Positions 49,969 to 62,405 of a stretch of DNA of 64,000 nucleotides are shown here, in pieces; within the stretch, counting starts at the first letter, position 1, and every line of letters starts with the position of its first letter. Source of the stretch: Dallia pectoralis (taxonomy: Eukaryota; Chordata; Actinopteri; Esociformes; Umbridae); contig CM055753.1 in assembly GCA_029465975.1 (NCBI GenBank), forward strand, positions 9,965,316 to 10,029,315, written 5' to 3'. Both the position numbers and the translations under genes were made by a program. The notes below the pieces were generated by a model. It was not told the origin of the DNA and made no database searches. It saw only the letters and a list, made by a program, of their open reading frames with translations.

Positions 49969-52924
49969 CCACTTGGCATCATCTGAACCCACACATTGAC
50001 ATAGTCTAAGGCTACCTGTTGAAATGAAGTACAGCTTTGTTCATTTATTACACGTATTTACACATACAGTAAAATAACTTGACTATTTGATCATCCTATC
50101 TACAAAAAGAACCTTCTAAAATGTCGACCATGTTTTGTTGAGCCGTTGGATAGATCTGTTGTCTTCCTCTGTGAAAGTGTTCGTATGTTGTGGCTGGTTT
50201 TGTTCAAAATGTTATGAGAAATGAAAAAATAACAACTTTAGAAATCTTAACAATGCAAAATATGTGACTCATTTGTTGTCGAGTATATAACCTATTTTTT
50301 CACATGATTGTGACCAAAGAAATTCATTTTGAAAGTGGGAATTCTTTATCCAGGAAAAAACCTATTTGAAGCACATGAACCTTATATGTCACATGGGTTG
50401 ACACTGTCTCTTCCTGGTCACCTTAGAACATCGCTTCTGTGCTTTCAGATCTCCAATTAGTGTTCATAATGTGGAATAACTGACCCGGGATCCGGTGCTA
50501 TTTTAATTTATCCTAATGAGATGACTGTAAGGAAGACCTGATCCCAGATCAGCGCTGTTAGCCTGCGATCGACCACCCCTATCAACCCTCCGTCTCTCTG
50601 TGTTTCCTGTTGGGCAGATTTTTCCATGAGAAAACAGTGTGTTGCGATCTCCTGTGTCTGTGTCGGGTCACTGAATACGCGACATCTTCTTACTCACTGT
50701 AGTTCCGCCTTTTGACAGTCATCCAATGGGTCATGTTAAAACCAGGTTAAAAGTAGTGCACTATAAACACTAGGGATCAGTGTGCTATTTGTGACGTGGT
50801 TCCGGTGAGGAGCCTCTGGTAAATTCCACTCCGTCTGTTCCCTGCTCTCCTCGGTGTCTCTGTGTCTCATCCGTTGGGACGACGGCGACAAGCTGGAAGT
50901 TCTCTCCAGATCCGGTTGCCACGGCGGTAAATGGACGACAGATGCTTAAATTATACGTGTCATTTGTGGCGTGCACATTTAAATTCCCTTAGGTTTCCAT
51001 ATGCTTTTATTTTTATTTAAATGGCTCCAGTTGAGGAGGACTGTAAGACTTGCCAGAAAGCAGCGCAAAAACTGGACCATCAGAAACATTCCCGCTCAAC
51101 AGGTTAGTATTGCTTCGGATTGGAAGAAAGCATGGACTCTATAAGGGCCTTTTACTGTAAACTTTAAACCTAATAGACCATCTTTGGAATAACAGTGACC
51201 CATTTGGGTACTTGCCTATGGAAAACACCAGTGATCCCTGAAACAGTGCACGTCTGAAGGCCTGCAGGTGGGCTTCCTCGTCAGAGAAACGCCGCCGTCC
51301 AAAACAAGCTAACCTGATGGCGCTCCATGCTGGCGCCTGCAGTACCGTGTACCGTTTTGGCACCGAGCCACGTCTGACGAGGGCGACCGGGGCGTGTCCG
51401 CCTTCTGTGCTCTCGTTAAAACACGGGTCACGCTACGCGATACAACGGGTGTCACTGCGTGGGCCTCGTGCTAAAAATAACCACTCGCTCGTCCAGTTTA
51501 CAGACGCTGGGGCTACAAATCTGGCAACGCAAACAGCCTGACTTCCGCGCCTCTCTAAATACTCTGCGCACAATCGCACAGATAAAAGGTACTTTCTGTA
51601 CATTGATACTGTAGTTTAAATCTTTCCCGTGGCTTTTTATCCCAGACTGTGTGGCCTTACAATTCGGGACATGTAGGATTACTTATACTTAAATTGAGCT
51701 TTTCAAGAGCGACACTGAACAACAGCTGGCTTGTTGCACACAGGCATTCAGATGAAATACCCTTTTATTCTCCCACATTTAAACTCCCCTGCTTCCATCC
51801 ATCCACCCATCTATCCACAGACATGACAATACCACAGGGTTGAATGGCGGTCGGATGCACGGGGCTACGTGATACAGACGGCACAGCAGGAGTCACCAAC
51901 GGCACTCTGTTGCCGAAATAGCGCGTTAACGTTGTTCATCAACAGGGGGGGCTAATGAGGTAACGTAAATAGCGTTCTTTACACGAATCGCTAACCTCGC
52001 ACCCGTTTCAGCGTTGCCTAAAGCAGACCGTTCTGGGGCCTTTTCAATGTGCTGGCTATTCGTGATAAAAAGGAGCATATTTGCTTCCAAATGGTAGATT
52101 AAATACTTTAAACTGTGAGTGACGCCTTCACTCTGTTTACCGTGAAAACGTATGGATTACTTACAAAAAACACCTGAACGAATTAACGTTTGTTATACCT
52201 CCAACCAGTGAGCTAAATATTTCAATGTTTGTACATACTAAGTAATAAATGGTGAATACACAGATTAATGTATGTACATATTAGGTAATAAATGGTGAAT
52301 ACACAGATTAATGTATGTACATATTAGGTTATGTTATTATTGAGGTTATGGTAAAACAAGACAAGGACAGTGACATCACCAGCCATAACATTACAAGTTA
52401 GGAGGAAGCTCAGAATGCTAATGTCCCTACAGTATGTTTCTCTGCTCTGGGTTGAACCCCTAGGGCCTGATTAAAAGTCTCAAGGAGAATCTCAATAACA
52501 CCGCGTAGATTTGCAGCACTGTAACTCCCCTTACGTCATCTCCCCGCGCCTCTTTCTCCCATTGGTTGAGATCGTCCCAAAGGAGGGACCTCGCGCCATC
52601 TCGTCCAATGGCATTTGAAGAAACAGTGTAACCACGGGGTGACCCTGCTTCAACATGCCTGAGACGCAGAAAACCTCAGTGTCACAAATTGCACCCAGTT
52701 CTCTCCGCTGCCCACTACATTTCATCAGTACCTTATTGGCTCTCAACCAACTGGGACGTGTTTGCTCTGTACACTTCAGATCAGACGAGGGAACCCCCAA
52801 CATCAGTTGACCATCCATTCCCTCATCTCAGCAGACACTTCCAACCCCAGACCGGACCTGTGGACTACCGTCTCCACATTCCCATTGAACTCTCAGTTGA
52901 TTCACACTACTGCATATAAGTCTA
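49969..52924. other. Long intronic stretch, no gene recognised
   Basis: A dispersed-repeat relic at about 50735-50790. At 52216-52331 a short direct repeat (tgtacatattaggtaataaatggtgaatacacagattaatg, read in pieces) occurs about 2.5 times. No exon seen. Confidence 0.5.
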
Positions 52925-54350
52925 GCCCCTAGTCCCAGTTCTTAACCCTAGTCCCAGTTCATAACCCTAGTCCCAGTTCCAGTTTATAACCCTAGTCCCA
53001 GTTCCAGTTTATAACCCTAGTCCCAGTTCCAGTTTATAACCCTAGTCCCAGTTTATAACCCTAGTCCCAGTTTATAACCCTAGTCCCAGTTCCAGTTTAT
53101 AACCCTAGTCCCAGTTCCAGTTTATAACCCTAGTCCCAGTTCTTAACCCTAGTCCCAGTTTATAACCCTAGTCCCAGTTCCAGTTTATAACCCTAGTCCC
53201 AGTTCCAGTTTATAACCCTAGTCCCAGTTCTTAACCCTAGTCCCAGTTTATAACCCTAGTCCCAGTTCCAGTTTATAACCCTAGTCCCAGTTCCAGTTTA
53301 TAACCCTAGTCCCAGTTCCAGTTTATAACCCTAGTCCCAGTTCTTAACCCTAGTCCCAGTTTATAACCCTAGTCCCAGTTCCAGTTTATAACCCTAGTCC
53401 CAGTTCTTAACCCTAGTCCCAGTTCATAACCCTAGTCCCAGTTCCAGTTTATAACCCTAGTCCCAGTTCCAGTTTATAACCCTAGTCCCAGTTCCAGTTT
53501 ATAACCCTAGTCCCAGTTCCAGTTTATAACCCTAGTCCCAGTTCTTAACCCTAGTCCCAGTTTATAACCCTAGTCCCAGTTCCAGTTTATAACCCTAGTC
53601 CCAGTTCTTAACCCTAGTCCCAGTTTATAACCCTAGTCCCAGTTCCAGGTTATAACCCTAGTCCCAGTTCTTAACCCTAGTCCCAGTTTATAACCCTAGT
53701 CCCAGTTCCAGTTTATAACCCTAGTCCCAGTTCCAGTTTATAACCCTAGTCCCAGTTCTTAACCCTAGTCCCAGTTTATAACCCTAGTCCCAGTCCCAGT
53801 TTATAACCCTAGTCCCAGTTCCAGTTTATAACCCTAGTCCCAGTTCCAGTTTATAACCCTAGTCCCAGTTCCAGTTTATAACCCTAGTCCCAGTTCCAGT
53901 TTATAACCCTAGTCCCAGTCCCAGTTCTTAACCCCAGTACCAGTTCTTAACCCAGTTCCAGTTTATAACCCTAGTACCAGTTCTTAACCCCAGTACCAGT
54001 TCCTAACCCAGTTCCAGTTTATAACCCTAGTCCCAGTTCCAGTTTATAACCCTAGTCCCAGTTCCAGTTTATAACCCTAGTCTCAGTTCTTAACCCAGTT
54101 CCAGTTTATAACCCTAGTCCCAGTTCTTAACCCCAGTACCAGTTCTTAACCCAGTTCCAGTTTATAACCCTAGTCCCAGTTCTTAACCCCAGTACCAGTT
54201 CTTAACCCAGTTCCAGTTTATAACCCTAGTCCCAGTTCTTAACCCCAGTACCAGTTCTTAACCCAGTTCCAGTTTATAACCCTAATCCCAGTTCTTAACC
54301 CAATTCCAGTGTATAACCCTAGTCCCAGTTCTTAACCCCAGTACCAGTTT
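52925..54350. repeat. Mosaic minisatellite of 19- and 25-bp units (1.4 kb)
   Basis: Built from ccctagtcccagtttataa, ccctagtcccagttcttaa (19 bp) and a 25-bp form with an inserted ttccag. The right third adds ccagtaccagttcttaac units. Confidence 0.95.
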
Positions 54351-55515
54351 ATAGCACATACCACACTGCCATCACCATAGAGTTATAGCACATACCCCAC
54401 TGCCATCACCACAGCCAAGGCTGTTTGAACTGTCTGGATTTCCTACCCAACCTGTTTATCCATTAGAGAGGGAGGGGGGATACAGTGGGAGAGAAAGAGA
54501 GACAAAAATGGAGGGAGAGTAAGAGGGACGAAGGGTATTTGCCGGTAAAACGATCTCCATTACCAGAACGAGCCACCATGACGATAAACGACCAAAACCA
54601 TGACTGCAGCCTGGCATCTCAGTCAAGACCCTGGGTGTTCTAGGAAGTCTAAAGTTCCTTGTCTTTTGTTCAGACTATTGTCTGTTCAGAAAAAAAGTCC
54701 ATAATACCTTTAAGGCCGTAGATGAAATGTGCATCATTGGAATTTGCACTTTTGAACTCTTTTATTCTTCCGCTGTCTAATTTCCTTGCAGTTGCAGGAT
54801 TTGTGGAAATGGCTTCTGCTCGTTAACTGCTAGTTAATGGCCGTCCCTGGCTGGAACCTTTACCCCAAGAGCTCAGAATAACATCAATAAAGACAGGGAA
54901 TTTGGGCCTTTTTTTTAGTTCTCAACTTGTATAAAATAAGTAATTTATCTGCCAACAGTTCGTTTGAAACAAAACATCTGCCCTCATATAATGAGTGATA
55001 AAAATGTCTCATGCTGGTGATGTATTGTATGGATTCTTGATAAGTGCATGCTAAATACAAAACCATCACATTATTCCCCAACAGGCACCTCTATATGTAT
55101 TTATATATACATAAGTGACCGATCCATCAGTCTAACCAATAAGATTAGGTCACTTTATTTATTCATTTGCATATTATTAATTTATTCAAATACATTTGAT
55201 GTTTTTCGATCATTTAGCTGAGAGTGACATACATTGAGGGCATACAATGGGTGTTTCTGGTCCTGTACAGAATAAACGTCCGGGGTCAACATCGCTACTC
55301 TTACGGTAAGTGCGATGAAATATTATGGTCGCAGTCGTAATGCCCGGGGTGATATGCCTGCCAAAAAAGCTGGTACCTCACTGTGCCCTCCGCTCACCAA
55401 ACTGGGGCATTGGGATTTCACATTTCAAATAGGGGTTACAGTGCCCCCTTCTACAGTGACCTACAACACCAAGAACATCTGGTCTTCCATCCAGAGGGCG
55501 ACCCCAAACGCGGAT
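54351..55515. other. Intronic sequence, no gene seen
   Basis: A short GA stretch at about 54465-54515. AT-rich at 55090-55230. Nothing recognised. Confidence 0.5.
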
Positions 55516-55519
55516 GGCT

Positions 55520-55616
55520 CAAGCCGGCAATGAAATCAAGGTACTCGTTCATTCATGAATATAACGAATGAACAAACTGATGAATGAACGAGTATCTTGA
55601 TCTCATCGCTGGCTTG
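55520..55616. repeat. 37-bp-arm inverted repeat (hairpin)
   Basis: The arm 55520-55556 (caagccggcaatgaaatcaa then ggtactcgttcattcat) pairs with 55580-55616 at 33 of 37 positions across a 23-nt loop. A CATT repeat at 55632-55665 follows closely. Confidence 0.85.
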
Positions 55617-55631
55617 ATTGATGCTCAGAAA

Positions 55632-55665
55632 TACTTCAGTGCATTCATTCATTCATTCATTCATT
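55632..55665. repeat. (CATT)n microsatellite
   Basis: About 7-8 cattcatt words, near the hairpin. Confidence 0.85.
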
Positions 55666-57249
55666 CCATCTCCCCGTCCTTCCTCAGTGGGCTGACGTCC
55701 AGCTAACCCACTGACCTCTCATTTACAGATAATCTTCCAACCAGGGAAATTATGAGCGTGGTATATTTAATCCCGTGATCAGAGTGCACTCTGGGACACG
55801 CACACTGCCTCTGACAAACAGTCACTGCACTCTCCGACAGGTGAGCAATTTAATAGCGATTTGAAAGCGCCGGTGCCTCTGGGAGTCTTTCTATAAAATG
55901 CAAGTCTGTGATCATGACAGTAAATAACACTAAGGTTGTCCAAACTGACAAACCAATGCAAAGCTCTGGGCAGCGTGTGAAACCTTGCAAAGCTGTGCTA
56001 AATCCCCATTGCAGAATTAGTAGAAATGGCTAAAATGGGTCTTATGCGCAGAGCGCGCCATGAAAAACGATGCACTGATTTCAGATCTGTTGTGTCTGCA
56101 CTCGTGAACTCATAACGGTCAGGTAGCCGTAACGCACGCCGCGGAGAATATGACGTCAGCTGAGTGCAACTCCATGTTCGGCGTTCTGTAACGGCTTTCC
56201 TCTGAAACACTTCAACTTGACTGGAGTGCTTATCGTCGACACGGGTCTTCTAAGTACTTTTATAGCGAAATAAATAGAGCGATAAACGTCTAAAGGCTGG
56301 AAGCTAGAATGCAAGAATGACAGCTCATTTCAGAACAAATAATGAGGCTTCCTCAAAGCCTAAGCGAACACCTGGATAATGTGAGCAGCATCATTCACAT
56401 CGCAATTAGTTCCATCGAGCAAATGTATTTTGATAATTACCACGCAGGTGGATAACTTCAGACAAGGATAGCTGCGTTGTCGAGACTGACCAGTGACAGT
56501 AAATCACCCAGGTGGTCATAACGGCTGAACGTCACAACCGTGTTCGTCGTGTGCTTATATTGATTAGTAAAGTGGTCCTAATGTTGTGCAACAGGCCCAT
56601 ATTACGTTACCGCCGCCTCGCAGAGATTCTAATCCCATTTTCGGCGTGCAGATAAACAAGAAGCCGCACTTCAATTGACTGCCATCTTCAGGTTCGTGAG
56701 AAAAACCAACCTTTCCTCTCAGGAAATACAACTCGAATCGTGACTAAGATAACTGCGGGCATTCTGTGGTGCACAAAGGCCTAGGAACTGCTTATAACAT
56801 GAAACCACACGTTTTCAGCCACGACAGGCGTTGTTAATGTTAAGGTGTGACATGAAATAACAACTGCATCACAGCTATAATGACTGGATCAGCTTGCGTT
56901 GGAAAAGCATTTAGCGCTGTGAGTCGAGGAGGTAAAATATTAATTTTCCTTCGATCACGATCTTGTTGCACGTGCGAGACACCTACTTAACGATTCCACC
57001 AGACAAATTGCATTATGGGCCTGCGCTTGAAAAGGGAGACCCCTCTGATACAGCATGTACCAGCAGTTTATCTCCGGGCATTATGAGAAAATCCAACCCA
57101 GTTGTCCAACATAGCACCTATGCATTATAGGCAAATAAAAACAGTGTCCAACACACCGCACAGATGATGTACCAACCATGACAGAATCCCCGCTTTCCAC
57201 ATGGGCGCGCACTGTGTGAGCATTGCCTGCAGCCTGCGGAGCTGTGTGC
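55666..57249. other. Intron 1 near exon 1, no further exon seen
   Basis: Unique-looking sequence on both strands. It could carry intronic regulatory elements but none can be supported from sequence alone. Confidence 0.45.
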
Positions 57250-57350
57250 ACTCACACACTCACACACACACACACACACACTCCCACACTCCCACACTCA
57301 CTCACACACACATACTGACGCACAAACTCAAACACACACTCACAAACACA
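57250..57350. repeat. CA-rich microsatellite
   Basis: (CACA)n with cactcc and cactca interruptions, about 100 bp from the exon 1 donor. Confidence 0.85.
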
Positions 57351-57454
57351 CACGGTATAGGGTTTTATCCGCCCCAGAAACCCAAAGCAAAAGAAAATGT
57401 ATGATATGTCTACCAGGACCACGGGGAGGGGGGCGAGTAAGATACTGCGTTTAC

Positions 57455-57766
57455 CTCGGTGTCGTAGATCTTGGTGATGAGTGAGAACTTGTAATTCCGT
57501 GACTCCCGTATGTGCTTGATGGCCAGCTGGACCGCGGGCTCGATGCCCTGGCTGATGCTGCTCATCAGGGCCGACTCGTTCATGGGCATGAGCACCATAA
57601 TGGGCAGGTTCTCCTCTTTGCTGGAGAACCAGCTGTTGTTCTGACCGTGCTGCGTATAGTCATTGCACACCTTGGTCAGCGCAGGTTGAAACAGCAACAC
57701 GGAGAGGAGCAGGCATCCCCATGGAGACAGCATCACCCATCCACGGTCCCTTAGTGACGGGGCCAT
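57455..57766 (-). CDS. gabbr2: GABA-B receptor subunit 2-like, coding exon 1 (N-terminus)
   Basis: First coding exon, 104 codons. GABA-B subunit 2 is a class C GPCR of the neuronal plasma membrane. It pairs with subunit 1, does not itself bind GABA, and couples the dimer to Gi/o proteins (family knowledge). Seen here: the ATG at 57766 has A at -3 and G at +4. A signal peptide follows (hydrophobic core CLLLSVLLF, residues 18-26). Next is a short linker with a possible N-glycosylation site (NNS, residues 43-45), then the start of the ligand-binding-like N-lobe: LPIMVLMPMNES (54-65), GIEPAVQLAIKHIRES (74-89) and KIYDTE at the end. The exon stops in phase 0 at a GTAA donor, as in vertebrate GABBR2. 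This start was chosen because the upstream open frame has no in-frame ATG, only a TTG at 58024. Conservation is lower than expected for the main GABBR2 (LPAVELAIEQIR in mammals), so a paralogue is possible. Confidence 0.88.
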
Positions 57767-58580
57767 GCTACCGTGCGGGACGCCTAAACCGGACCCCACC
57801 GAGCTCTCACTGCCCGGGCATCGGGAATTCGGAGTCGTCGGGCGGGCGGTCAGACGATCCACCCCCGGGGGAAGGGATATGAGACACCTATCAGGACCGT
57901 GCACACGGTAAAAACCGCAATCGTAGCCGCCCTCGTCCGTATTACAGCGGATTGCGATACAGATGTAGTCTCGTTGACGGGATTCCTGTGTGATTATTCC
58001 CAAGGTGCGGGGTTTATGCTGCAAGATCCACGGATACAGGTCTCATTGGCGCGGGCGACTCTCTCTGCCCACTGGATCTGGTGGCAAATCTCTCCGATCC
58101 AAACCCACTGCTCTCACCGTGCGGAACCAGGGCGATGCTGGCACATGCACATCACAATTCACAGTCCGAAGGATGCTAAAAAAAACACAGCAAACCGGAC
58201 AACTTCCAGACGACGGAGGACGACCAGATTCAGCCACTCTCGTTGACTGTAGTTATGGATACAACATCACCTCCGGGATGTTTACGAGTCTAGAGAGACA
58301 GGAGAAGAGCCACAGAGCGGATCCGTGCCGGTGCAGTATATAAGCCCGCAATATACAGCCTGGGTTATGCTGGGCAAATAGAATGCGCAAATGGTGCCGA
58401 AGGAAGCAGAAGCAGGAGATATTCAAAGAGATCCCGATTACACCCAAGTGCACGGGAACAGACGCGACGCGTTACTGACCGACCGCCCGACGTTGTGCGC
58501 TCGACGCCGACGATTCTGCGGCTGCTGGAGTGCCTCGGAATAAGTGCGGTAGCTCCTCGGAGCGCGCCCGGTTTGGAGCA
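57767..58580 (-). promoter_or_regulatory. CpG-rich 5' leader / probable promoter of gabbr2-like gene
   Basis: CpG density rises sharply compared with the surrounding intron and flank, for example around 57790-57860 and 58460-58575. A TATATA-type motif at about 58335-58344 could place a start near 58310 on the minus strand. The leader would carry several tiny upstream ORFs: ATG at 58152 (with 58146 in the same frame), at 58046, and at 57821 (ATG CCC GGG CAG TGA). The last ends about 40 nt before the main ATG. The promoter and start site are inferred; no transcript evidence is available here. Confidence 0.5.
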
Positions 58581-58597
58581 GGGAAAGAGATGTGCAT

Positions 58598-58770
58598 GGG
58601 AAAGGCAGAGAGAGAGAGAGAGAGAGAGAATGGTTGGAGGGGAGTGAGAGAGAGAGGGTGGGGTGGGGGGGAGAGTGAGAGAGATTGAGAGAGAGGGAGA
58701 TGTGTTGGGGGTGAGAGAGAGATGAGGGTGAGAGAGAGGAGGATGAGAGAGATGTGGAGGGGGAGGAGGA
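58598..58770. repeat. GA-rich tract upstream of the promoter region
   Basis: gagagagaga plus ggtggggtggggggg and gatgagggtgaga-type purine units. Confidence 0.85.
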
Positions 58771-59719
58771 ATCGGAGGTAGGATGGAGGGTTGGTGCAAT
58801 CTCTTGTGCGAGTATCAGCCGCCTGACAGGCCAAGGTGATTTATTAGGTGTTTGGCAGACGGACGGGGATTCGAACGGGCACGAGGGGATGTGAAGTGTA
58901 GCCTGTTGTTTCATGCAATATGTCTTAATGAGCGAGCCTGCGTTTTATTACAAATAACTCCAACAGTTCAGAACAAACAGTAGACACCTCACATTAGTAG
59001 GCATGCGGCTAGAATAAATGCGTGTATTCGGTTGGTTAATGCATTTTTAACCGGGGTAACGGTACAGTAGCCTATATACAGCTTCAGGTTCACAAGCTCA
59101 ATATTATATAAGATGACTAGTATTACAACGTCAAGAAGACTATATTTTAGAGACATGTTGGGTATGATATGTTGGGTTTCCTTTGACGGTACACTGACCA
59201 AACAGGGAGAGGTATGCATGCGAGCTCTCTGAGGATCTGAAACCAGCCACTCCTTTCCAGGGTCCTGAATTCAGAGAGTGTATTGGATTGTTCACCAACG
59301 GGGTATAAATGCATGATTTATACTCCTTTTTTCTGTGATTTTCTTTAATTCAGTCTCCACTGCTGCTGGTAAGTGGCCAAGGGCCCTCGATAAAAATTTT
59401 AAAACAAAAACTACTCAGCAAAACTGCATTTTCTGTGGTAGTGTCTGACCTTTAACAAAAAGGCAATTATATAAAATGTTTGCAGACTGCTTCATATAAT
59501 GTGGCACCAACAGACAGGAAAGTTTTAGCTAAATATAGTTTGTGACTAGTTGCGAGTGAGCCTGTGATATATTTCAAATGTGCATCAAATCGTTGCTTTC
59601 AGTTTTTCTGGATTTTTTTGGTGTCTTTACCGTAAAACATTATAAATGGCTGGTGTGTATTCTTCACCATGTCAACATTCAACTGGCTAATGATTAACTT
59701 GGTTTTAAAAGCGAAACTA
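58771..59719. other. Upstream flank, no gene seen
   Basis: Nothing recognised. Confidence 0.45.
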
Positions 59720-59980
59720 AAAGCCGGCCTCCAGAGTGTTTTCCTGCGGCCCGAGTCAAACCCCAGCTGGCACATCACCGGCCCTGGTCGGGAATCCCAT
59801 GACATCAAGACACATTGGCCCCGCCAATCCGGGTTATGGTACAGATGGTCACATAATGCTCTAGCGACACCTTGTTGCAGGCCGGGTGCCTGCAAGCTGA
59901 CAAAGCTCATTGGTCGAGGAGTATTCTCCATTAAGTTTGTTGGCCCAGCTGGCTTCCTGCTTAAGCAGCTAATGTGGTTT
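59720..59980 (+). mobile_element. Diverged dispersed repeat (SINE-like) fragment
   Basis: Pieces such as acattggccccgccaatccg, gttgcaggccgggtgcctgc and ttggcccagctggcttcctg follow the order of a family common in salmonid DNA (recalled). It is too diverged to name. Confidence 0.45.
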
Positions 59981-60294
59981 AAGGGGTTGTTTTGTCCCAA
60001 TCTTTGACTCTCCGGGGAAAACTGGGACTCACTGAGATTAGATTGCGTCTACTAAATGGATGTTGCTCCACAAGAGAAGATCGTTAGCACAACTGGCAAT
60101 AATGACATTGGGAAGAGAAGGGGAAAAAGGGGAACGGCGTTGAGTTTGGATGTTGCTACACGCCGTAGCTATATCGGCATGTCACAGTGTTTGTTCAACA
60201 GCTCAACACCACAAGTGCTAATAAGCATATCTAGTGTGCCCTGTACACCGTTGTTTGTAAGCATGCTAGGGAGGAAGTGAGGTCATTTTCAAAT

Positions 60295-60535
60295 GGTAGT
60301 TTATCTGAACGTGTGTTGTTGTTCCTCCGGTTCCTCCTGGGGAAATTGTCGAGGTGTCCATGAGCAAGACACCTAACCCCAGCTGCTCCTGGCGAGCCTG
60401 CAGTCGCCTTGCATGGTAGACGCGGTCTTCAGTGTATGAATGAGTGAATGAATGGGTGAATGTGACGCAGGATCTGTAAAGCGCTTTGGATAAAGGCGCT
60501 ATATAAAAGCGCAGCATTTACCATTTATTTACCAT
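60295..60535 (+). mobile_element. Dispersed SINE/LINE-tail element
   Basis: Contains attgtcgaggtgtccatgag, caagacacctaacccc, and a tail gtaaagcgctttggataaag then gcgctatataaaa. This arrangement recurs across teleost genomes. Only a short copy is present. Confidence 0.6.
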
Positions 60536-61185
60536 TTGTTGAGAGCCTACCTACAAACAGCAGCACATTCAGGAAGATCTTATGAAACGTACTGCCGCGA
60601 TGAAACAGTGGAAATCAGAGGATGAAGCAAATTATATTTCACAGCGAGAATAATTAGCGTTAACGATAGTGGTGTTGATTTAGTCTCCCGGTACCGTCGC
60701 CCAACGATATTCTGAGGTATTATATTCAGCCCGGTAAAATATTGTGACCGTTATCTGATCTTGCAGACATTGATTCTGCCTTGATCTAACTGTATATAAT
60801 GAGCCAGTGTTTGCCAGACATGTTTGTTCTCCGGAGCAAAGGACAGGAGTACCTTAAACATATGAGCCATTAGAAAAAGCCTTCGCTAAAGGCATGCTGG
60901 TAAAACCATGTGTTTCACCTCTTCACCTTTTTCAAAAGAATGAGCGTGAAGAACTCACACCATGGGCAGTGTAATTAATGGGATTTAATTAGCCTGGTCT
61001 GAACTGTGTTATGTGAACTAGACGGTTATAAATGCAGGTGTGTTCTAGTTACTGGACCAGGCCATTTGCACTGTACAATATTTGGGTCGGCTCACTGAAC
61101 TAAATCCGGTACTGTGTAATCGACACAGGCTTATCAATTAGGGATATTGCTGGATGAACACCCTCTGCTGGCATACATAGACAGA
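60536..61185. other. Upstream flank, no gene seen
   Basis: Nothing recognised. Confidence 0.45.
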
Positions 61186-61712
61186 ATTACAGTACCAACC
61201 CAAATTGATGTCACAATTACAGAAATCTCCAGAGTTACAGTCACAATTACAGAAGCAACCAGAGTTACAGTCAGAATTACAGAACCAACCAGAGTTTTAG
61301 TCAGAATTACAGAACCACCCAGAGTTACAGTCAGAATTACAGAACCAACCAGAGTTACAGTCAGAATTACAGAACCAACCAGAGTTTTAGTCAGAATTAC
61401 AGAACCACCCAGAGTTACAGTCAGAATTACAGAACCACCCAGAGTTACAGTCAGAATTACAGAACCACCCAGAGTTACAGTCAGAATTACAGAACCACCC
61501 AGAGTTACAGTCAGAATTACAGAACCACCCAGAATTACAGTCAGAATTACAGAACCACCCAGAATTACAGTCAGCATTACAGAGACAACCAGAGTTACAG
61601 TCAGAATTACAGAACCAACCAGAGTTACAGTCAGAATTACAGAACCAACCAGAGTTACAGTCAGAATTACAGAACCAACCAGAGTTACAGTCAGAATTAC
61701 AATACCAACCAG
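61186..61712. repeat. 30-bp minisatellite, about 17 copies
   Basis: Units are agagttacagtcagaattac plus agaaccaccc (or caacc). Open in both strands because the period is divisible by three. Confidence 0.95.
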
Positions 61713-62014
61713 AGTAATTGAACCGTTACTAATGATTAATCAAACTAATTTGTTTTTATAAAGCCCTTTTTACAATTACACCTTGTTAAAATACGAAGAA
61801 TCACAGCATCTGTTAGTGGCAAGAGATTTTACAGTCAAATCTGTTTGCCCCTGCCTAGACACTAAAACTGGGTCGTGTTTCGATCTCCCTGCAGGACAAC
61901 GTTGAACGATCCAAAGTCAATTTCCATATCCACACAAAAGTTGCTCACTGACCACAGAATCAACTTTTCAAATCCCATCACAGTCCACTGACCTAAATCA
62001 ATCATTCTTTCAAA

Positions 62015-62200
62015 TGTTTTTTATAAAACCCTTTTCGCATCAGCAGTTGTCACAAAGTGCTTTTACAAAAACCCAGTTTGAACCCCAATCGAGCATCAAC
62101 AGGGAGGATGTACACTGGATAGGAAGAAACCTATAGAGGAAACAGGCTCTGATGAGTGGCCAGTCCACTTATGGCTGGGCCGGGTGAACTTTGAGTACAA
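62015..62200. mobile_element. Dispersed fish repeat fragment
   Basis: Ordered segments match a common salmonid-type repeat (recalled): gcatcagcagttgtcacaaa then gtgctt, acaaaaacccag, ggaagaaacctatagaggaa and gagtggccagtcc. A shorter related start (tttataaagcccttttt) appears at 61754. Confidence 0.5.
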
Positions 62201-62339
62201 ATTGTTATATTCTTATATTTGCCCATTAAAATGAGGCCCTGTTTGTCTCATATCAAGGGCTGTACATTTTTTATTAAAAAAAAAAAAAAGTCTTACTCCA
62301 GGTGACAACTTTCCTCGTAGCCTTTGCTGGCACCATATG

Positions 62340-62405
62340 TGTTACAGTTAGGTCCTAACCAGACCTAACCAGTCCTAACCAGACCTAACCAGTCCTAACC
62401 AGACT
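62340..62405. repeat. Short tandem repeat cctaaccag(a/t)
   Basis: About 6 copies of cctaaccagt or cctaaccaga. Confidence 0.88.

Noticed and set aside
52925..54350. Interstitial telomeric repeat (taaccctag words)
   Set aside because: Units are 19/25 bp with only one ccctaa-like word each; not TTAGGG arrays.
55520..55616. Annotating the hairpin as a microRNA gene
   Set aside because: Stem length is suitable but there is no recognised seed family and no expression evidence; kept as an inverted repeat.
57767..58024. 86-residue N-terminal extension of the receptor frame
   Set aside because: The frame is open but begins at TTG, not ATG. The ATG at 57766 has a good context and a signal peptide directly after it.
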